Origin: Mytilus californianus
Taxonomy: Eukaryota; Mollusca; Bivalvia; Mytilida; Mytilidae
NCBI RefSeq assembly: GCF_021869535.1
Contig: NW_026262668.1
Location: 13,438,348 to 13,502,347 of the forward strand
DNA length: 64,000 nucleotides
Reading direction: 5' to 3'
Positions within the stretch are counted from its first letter, which is position 1, and each line of letters opens with the position of its first letter. The notes under the pieces were generated by a model, which was given only the letters and a program-made list of their open reading frames with translations, made no database searches and was not told the DNA's origin. A program made the translations under genes and the position numbers. Shown piece by piece: positions 57,891 to 64,000 of this stretch.

Positions 57891-60800
57891 TATAACAATT
57901 GAGGCGTCTTTATGTAAACGAAACGCGCGTCTAACGTAACAAATTATAAGCCTGGTTTCTTTTGCAAGTTATTACCATGACTAAAAGAAGAATTACAAAC
58001 AGAAAGCAATCCATAAAACACTATACAGAAACAAAACATTGAGAAACACAAACCCAACAAATTAAAACGGACTGAAAGTGGCACCCACTCCTGTACTCAT
58101 TGCAAGTTAAAATCTGGTGAAGTGTTATTACAAAAATATTGATAAAATCCTCAGCTGATTTCTAATTTTGAAGATAGTTTTTGCATTAATGCCGTCGCGT
58201 AGGCCTCCAACAGTTTTGTCTTTTCTTCTTATATATCAAACATATTATTCTGAGAATTATTGATGCTGCTATATGTTCCCATATACCATAATATGCAGCA
58301 CATAATTGATATGTTTCTTCACTCATCGGCTAACATTCTTTCTATTTGTTTTCTTGAACTTCCCTTTTATTTCAAATATTCTTTGCTAAGCTTGATCTAA
58401 TTAAGAATGAATGCTTTATTTGTATTAAAATATAACAACGGTAGCTAAATGATAACAATGAGTCGATGACATTTATCAATACAATTCAACATTTGAAATG
58501 AGATAGATATTAAAATCAAATTACAATTATGTTTTGAAAATTAAAAACCACAAGACCTACTTGTGTTATATATACACAATAATCGTATTATGACATAATG
58601 ATAGCTATGCAGATGAAAATGCAATCCATATATATATATATTAAGTTTTGACAAGTTTGTATAATTGTGAAATATAAGCCATTTGTCATTTGTATAAAAA
58701 AAACAAGACTTGGAAGATATTCGCTTTGAAAACAAATATCTTAGTCACTTACATATATGAATGTTATGGGAATGTATTATTGTTTCAAATGAAGAAATGA
58801 TTACTGTATCGCAAATCTCCAAACCGAGGCAACTTAATAACCAATTCATGATGGCAAGCAGCAAACTTGTGGAATGATAATACCAGTTCATCATTACCTT
58901 GCTGGATTATTTTTTTTATAATTAGAAGACTTTTGTAAGTGAAATCGCCATAATGAGAAACAAAATCAATGATATTTTATTGATAAATGAAGTCAGAAGT
59001 TTTAACTCCACACTTTTCTTGAAGTTCGATTATTAAAATGACTTGGTGTTTTATTTTATAGGAAATTTAGTTCATTGGTTTTATCAACTGTCATGATAAA
59101 ATATTTCCTTAAAGGTTTACCTTTGAAGGGATTAATTAGATACCTTTCCATTACTTAATTGCATCGTTTATGTACAATTTCCGTCAAACCAGGTCAGTTG
59201 CATATAAAGGGAAATTTTCTTAACATTTTATATTATAATGTATGATATTATACAACCCACTTACAGTTGTCTGATAGATTTTAACAAAGCATAACTTCTC
59301 ATATTTTATTTTACGACTGTGTCACATTTAAGACATATTTATGAGCTTTTCTAGTGTATGATTTGAACAAAATAAGAAATAACTTTTTAGGAACAATGAC
59401 CTATAAAAAAGCTCATATTCTTTGTATACCACTATTGTGGTCATAACATCATATCAACTACATTTGGTAAAGTATAAAATTAATTATTTCACAAAATATA
59501 TTAAAAGCTCACCAAATAGAATTGAGAATGGAAACGGGATCAACCCGACCAAAGAGCAGAAACAGCTCCAGGTCACCAATGGGTCTTCAACGCAGCGAGA
59601 AAATAAATAAATAAGTAAATATAAAACATGAGATTAACTTCCGATTCTGATATGTATTACTATTTACATGCATTAATCATAAAGAAAAAAAATATGCAAA
59701 AACAACTTGTGAGGGAAATACAGACAATTTACTATACATATACATAAAACTGCAGTTGGTTTTCATTTGTCAAAGTAAAAGAAATCAAAATTTTAAAGCC
59801 TCTCATATTCACTGATGATTGATTGACTGTTGTTTGCTAAACGTCAAATGGTAATATGCACTGATGATTATCATTAGTAAATACTGATCTTTAAGATTTT
59901 GAATGGAACCACCCTATAACCTACAATCTTAAATTGTTCAATTTGAATTATAGAGGACATTTAGAAAATGTGTGTCATATTTTTTCCCTATATGTTTTAC
60001 TTTAATAATCCAGAGTTCTTAAACAGTGTCAATCCGGAACATTTGACCACTACAAATTAAATGTTTGACATATGTTGTTACCATGTCAGTACAAATCTCT
60101 GACACAAGTGATTGAAATTTTCAATAGAATTCAATAAAATACTGTAACTGTCTATTTGGACTTTTATAATTTTACTGTTTAATGAGACAATTTTTTAGAA
60201 CTCAAAACGTAATGAAAACAATGTTAAAATATCCCAACCGTGTACAAAAAGACCAATTATTTGCTATAATACACTGCATTTGATACTTTTATATAGTACC
60301 ATTTAATTTCGGATGTTTTGACAAACATTGTACATATAAGACATAAAAATACAAAGGTTCCTCGTGGTATTTCAATAATAAGGATATTCAAAAAATATTA
60401 TTATTAGAAACGTTTCATACAAGATATGTGTAATATAATATGAAGTAATAAAACATCAATTTTTAGTAATTAATCTATGTTATATGAAGAATGAATTTGA
60501 TAACAAGTTAGCATATATCTTCCAGTTTGTTGCTTTATCTTTGGGATAGTTTGAAATGTACTTGGACAGTTCTGGTTATCAAACTAAAAAACAATGAAAT
60601 TAACATCATTAATATACAATAGAATCAGGACAAGTCTAATAAGAAACGATTTGACAAAACAGAATCATAGGCATAATGCTAGCATTCAATTGAAGTATTG
60701 TTCATAGACTAGTTACACGTTTTTTTAATGCAGAGCGTAAAATAGTTTGTCAAAAGATAACAATACCATTTTTTTTAAGTTAGAAAGTCAGAAAATCATT

Positions 60801-62219
60801 AAAAATTAAAACGAAAAATATCTTCGAGCAGTGATTGGCAATATTTGATTAGAAAGATTTAATTTTTCAATGGTGGTTTCCATAAGACTTCCTTTTGATC
60901 ATTAAATGTTAAAAAGAAAAGTAAAATGGATCATTTCAGGTAATCTATTGCAAAATATGTGAAGAAACTTGATATCAGAACAGACATGTGACCACATATT
61001 TGTAACATGTAAGCTGGTATCAAACTGCACATTTTTTGTTGCTCAGTCTTTAGTTTTCTATGTTGTGTGTTGTTTACTGTTGTTTGTCTTTTGATCCGTT
61101 ATTCGTCATGACATTATCAGATTGTTATCGACTTATGAGTTTGAATATCCCTTTAGTATGTTTCCCCCTCTTCTATATATATATTATGTTGATTGGAAGT
61201 AAAAGATATTTACTTTTAATAAAAGCAATAGATTTCAGTTAGAATTAAAACCACGTTCATGGGTTATCCATAAAAAAGGAATATTCTTTGGATAACATCA
61301 TATGGACATACAGAACCTACATTTAGAGAACCATAGAAAGTATTGCTAAACTGACTTCTTGTATGTTGTTGAAAGTATTGCTAAATTGCCTTTTTGTAGC
61401 TTACAGACAGTATTGTTTAATTGACTTTTTGGACTAATTGATAATATTGCTATAAATCGTTTTTCAGCTGATTTGATAAGTAACAATGACCTTCACTTGT
61501 AAAGAAAAATAAATTGGGAATAACAAATATTCTTAAATCAAAGTAATAGTGAAAAGTTTTTTTACTTTAAATGTTAATTTATGATAGGGTTATATTGCAT
61601 CTTTATTTTTATAGTAGTAGTTTTTGTTTGTTTTGTGAACTCATATTGTCCTTCCGTCTCATTTTTGTTTGTTTTGTGAACACATATTGTCCTTACGTAT
61701 CGTTTTTGTTTGTTTTGTGAACTTATATTGTCCTTACGTATCGTTTTTGTCCTCATGTGGTGTGTCTTTCTTTTATTTATGATTATGTTTGTCCAACTGT
61801 ATGTCGTCTTATTTCATTACAAAACTGTTAAATTTTATTTCAATTTTAGCCAGCTCAGTGGTCAACACTTTTGTGTGATGACATGATATACCATTGATAT
61901 GCTCATTGTTCTGTAAATTTACTGTATATAAAATATTGAAGTATTTGAATTACTTATGTTCTACTTCCAGGTATAGATTGTCTTAACCTTATTTGCCACA
62001 GTTTTATTTTTAATTTTCGGTTTTAAATGCCCTTCAAGTAAGTATTGGATTTGGCCGTTTAAGCTGTTTTGATTCGAGTCTCACTGATGGGTATTATGAA
62101 GACGAAATACGCGTATGCTGAATAAAACTATAAGTCTGGCATCTTTGATCCATTTCAATTTAGATGTGTGCGAAACATTAGTAGTGGACCAGTAAAATAA
62201 ATAGTACTTACTTTTTCAA
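57891..62219. other. Gene-free stretch before the ZIP gene
   Basis: Contains repeat fragments (AAACGAAACGCGCGTCTAAC near 57920; GAATGGAAACGGGATCAACC near 59527, a mussel-type family; TTTTGTTTGTTTTGTGAAC triplicated at 61660-61750) and the AGACGAAATACGCG family copy at 61840-62155. The right end should hold the 3' UTR of the ZIP gene. Nothing else recognised. Confidence 0.6.
61840..62155 (+). repeat. Interspersed repeat copy, unexpanded relative of 55390-57610
   Basis: Carries TGATATGCTCATTGTTCTGT, TTATTTGCCACAGTTTTATT, GATTCGAGTCTCACTGATGG and GAAGACGAAATACGCGTATG. It has a single segment where the 55-57 kb copy has a 38-bp array. Confidence 0.65.
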
Positions 62220-62357
62220 TTAAATCTTAATCTGCTCTTCATACACAGACAAGAGAAATAATATCAGTGCTCCAATAAGTATTCCTATATTGTTGTAGAT
62301 CATACCAACAATTTTTGTTGAATTACTTCCAATATGACCATTTATCAACTCGGGGAG
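62220..62357 (-). CDS. ZIP last exon
   Basis: Begins [12 protein letters not shown] after TTTTCACAG, then one hydrophobic helix ([18 protein letters not shown]) and EEQIKI followed by TAA. Confidence 0.94.
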   Translation of the reverse strand, partial: LPELINGHIGSNSTKIVGMIYNNIGILIGALILFLLSVYEEQIKI

Positions 62358-63630
62358 CTGTGAAAAAAGGAACAAAATATTAATTATGACTGCAAAAGAA
62401 TACATATACAATATGGACTTAAAGAAATCAAAGCAAACAAAAATTAACAAAGGCAATAAGCAAGTTATTATTCAGAAATTATTTAAAAGTTGAACTACAG
62501 AAGAAAATGAGACAAAAAAAAAAACCTAAAATTTCAAGGTGATGTCAAATATTTGGTCTTTTCATCAGAAATATCAATTTCTTCATTTGTTTGGAACATA
62601 AAGTTTACCATGCTGTAAATGCGCGTATACATGGTTACAGTTCATATGATGAACGAACTCTTAATGAATCCTTTGTCAGTTACTTTCTCATTGATGTTTA
62701 CCTCAAATGTATTTTGTTTTCATTGTTAACACTTTGGATATGTTTTTTTTGTAGAAATGATTTATAGATACATACCATATCAACTAAAGATATGTACAAG
62801 AAAAGACCTCCTGTTACTGCAAATATCCATTGTCGTATAGATTCGTCTGTTGACACTGCCAGTCCAACATACAAACCAACAAATGCAGTTAATGCTGATA
62901 AAAAGTTCAATAACATTGCCTTCTTTACACTTAATCCGCTTTTTAACAAAATAGCAAAGTCACCTGAAAAAGAATTGTTCTTACAATAATAAAAAGAAAT
63001 ATTGTAAACCATTTTGTGTATGTAATTTACACAAATGTAACCATCTCTTTTAACTTGAATCCTTTTACCTTATTCTGTTAATATGTTTATGTAAACATTG
63101 TAATTGATTGCTACTTTGCATAGTTTTGTCAAATGCGAAATCGTTTATTTTTATAATGATATAATACACTAAATGTTAACGATACAAAATTACTCAGTTG
63201 TAGTTGAAATGATTTTTATTTCCATTTCTCAAGATTTTCCAATTTGTGTTATTTTACTCATGCATATTCTAGAACTAAAACAATAAATGTAAATAAACAT
63301 AATTGACACTGACAAAGACTATTTGTTCATCCGAATTATTTGTCAACACGATTCATCTTTGTATATTACCATCTTATATTAGTCCCGTTGTGCAAATCTT
63401 TAGAATTTCGTATAATATATATATATATATGATTTTTTTTAAATTTCAATACTAGCACCATATGTAAAAATCAATACCTAGTTCATGTGGCAATTCATGG
63501 CAAAAGACAGTTATGCTAGTAGCAATTCCAACTGCATTGCCTTGAGTGAAGGCAGCTCCTATGGCTAGACCATCAGCAAAATTATGAATACCATCTCCGA
63601 TTAACACCATTAAAGATAAGGATGATACAC
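62220..63630 (-). CDS. ZIP-family zinc transporter, SLC39A4/12-like (C-terminal part, three exons)
   Basis: ZIP proteins move zinc (and related metals) into the cytosol across the plasma or vesicle membrane. Exons 63630-63478, 62963-62776 and 62357-62220 are joined by GT-AG introns in matching phases. They encode the transport core: [16 protein letters not shown] (transmembrane helix 4) and [15 protein letters not shown] (helix 5), the His/Asp/Glu residues of the binuclear metal site of LIV-1-type ZIPs. Next comes [20 protein letters not shown] (helix 6), then [18 protein letters not shown] and a last helix ending [11 protein letters not shown] and TAA. The C-terminus and [20 protein letters not shown] are closest to ZIP12/ZIP4 as I know them, but ZIP6/10 are also similar, so no symbol is given. 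The N-terminal ectodomain and helices 1-3 lie beyond the right edge. No defect is visible. Confidence 0.93.
62776..62963 (-). CDS. ZIP penultimate exon
   Basis: Starts GT GAC TTT (completing Gly) after TTTTTCAG and ends GATATG|GTATGT at a codon boundary. Encodes [20 protein letters not shown] ... YISLVDM with two hydrophobic helices. Confidence 0.94.
63478..63630 (-). CDS. ZIP exon with HNFADG and HELPHELG motifs
   Basis: Starts after TATTTTCAG with two bases of a Gly codon, [20 protein letters not shown], and ends CACATGAACTAG|GTATTG in phase 1. Confidence 0.94.
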
Positions 63631-63720
63631 CTGAAAATATAAAAGTGGAAAAAATATAGATGCTACTCGGATTTGTCAAATAGTATATGAATGTATATTG
63701 ATAAGAGGTTTATTACTTAC

Positions 63721-63748
63721 CCAGTATTTTCACAACCAATTTGTTCCA
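63721..63748 (-). CDS. Possible further upstream ZIP exon (end only)
   Basis: A donor CTGG|GTAAGT at 63721 follows the frame NKLVVKILG in phase 1, which is what the next exon needs. The upstream limit is unclear: an in-frame TGA lies near 63787, and the nearest AG acceptors are weak. No family resemblance is strong enough to be sure. The remainder to 64000 shows nothing else. Confidence 0.25.
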
Positions 63749-64000
63749 GTAAAGAACTTTTTTAATCAATAAGTTAATCAATAAGGCTCAACAAAAATGG
63801 GGAAAAATTATTAAGAATTTTCCTCTAGATACTATCTTTTGATTGTAAGAAGTTCTGTTCAAGTTTGGTAAAAATCCAAGAAGGTTTATGAATCTAATAA
63901 ATGTTTTAAAAACTTTAACTGCAGACTGTACGTAATGTTAACTGGAATAAACTAAGTCCATTTATAAGTAATATACGGAAAAACAGGAAATAAATTTTTA

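Noticed and set aside
62792..62989. 65-codon plus-strand frame
   Set aside because: Antisense shadow of the ZIP penultimate exon.

Overview
This is an AT-rich, intron-containing, repeat-dense animal nuclear DNA window, most likely from a bivalve mollusc and probably a mytilid mussel. Two things support that. The coding exons match metazoan genes (KANSL1, ACADL, a ZIP/SLC39A transporter) joined by canonical GT-AG introns. The intergenic and intronic DNA is full of short interspersed repeats that I recognise from mussel sequence; the species assignment is an inference that I could not check.

Layout. (1) 1-17.6 kb: the 5' part of KANSL1 on the minus strand, with two coding exons (17478-16346 and 4336-3543) separated by a 12-kb intron. 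The C-terminal PEHE-domain exons lie beyond the left edge. The flanking introns carry several non-autonomous DNA transposons, a foldback element and tandem repeats. (2) 17.6-26.6 kb: an intergenic stretch with degenerate repeats and a LINE 3' tail. (3) 26.66-38.48 kb: a complete ACADL gene (mitochondrial long-chain acyl-CoA dehydrogenase) on the minus strand. It has nine coding exons, all splice phases agree, and the predicted protein has 436 residues. Its introns hold a 70-bp and a 55-bp minisatellite; the 70-bp array begins a few bases inside a splice donor. (4) 38.6-62.2 kb: a gene-poor region with LINE remnants, a MITE, four minisatellites and nested transposons. It also holds one nearly intact Fic-domain gene on the plus strand at 45.3-46.55 kb. 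That gene has a single in-frame TGA exactly at the arginine of the catalytic HPFxDGNGR motif. (5) 62.2-64 kb: the last exons of a minus-strand ZIP-family (SLC39A4/12-like) zinc transporter that runs off the right edge.

The genes do not form an operon-like unit and are unrelated functionally: chromatin acetylation scaffold, mitochondrial fatty-acid oxidation, Fic-type nucleotidyl transferase (broken), and metal transport. All three clearly functional genes are on the minus strand. The most interesting signals are the nonsense codon in the Fic active site, the minisatellite against the ACADL splice donor, and the well-bounded non-autonomous elements: an insertion with an 8-bp target duplication, and a 1.7-kb inverted-repeat element splitting a 38-bp array.
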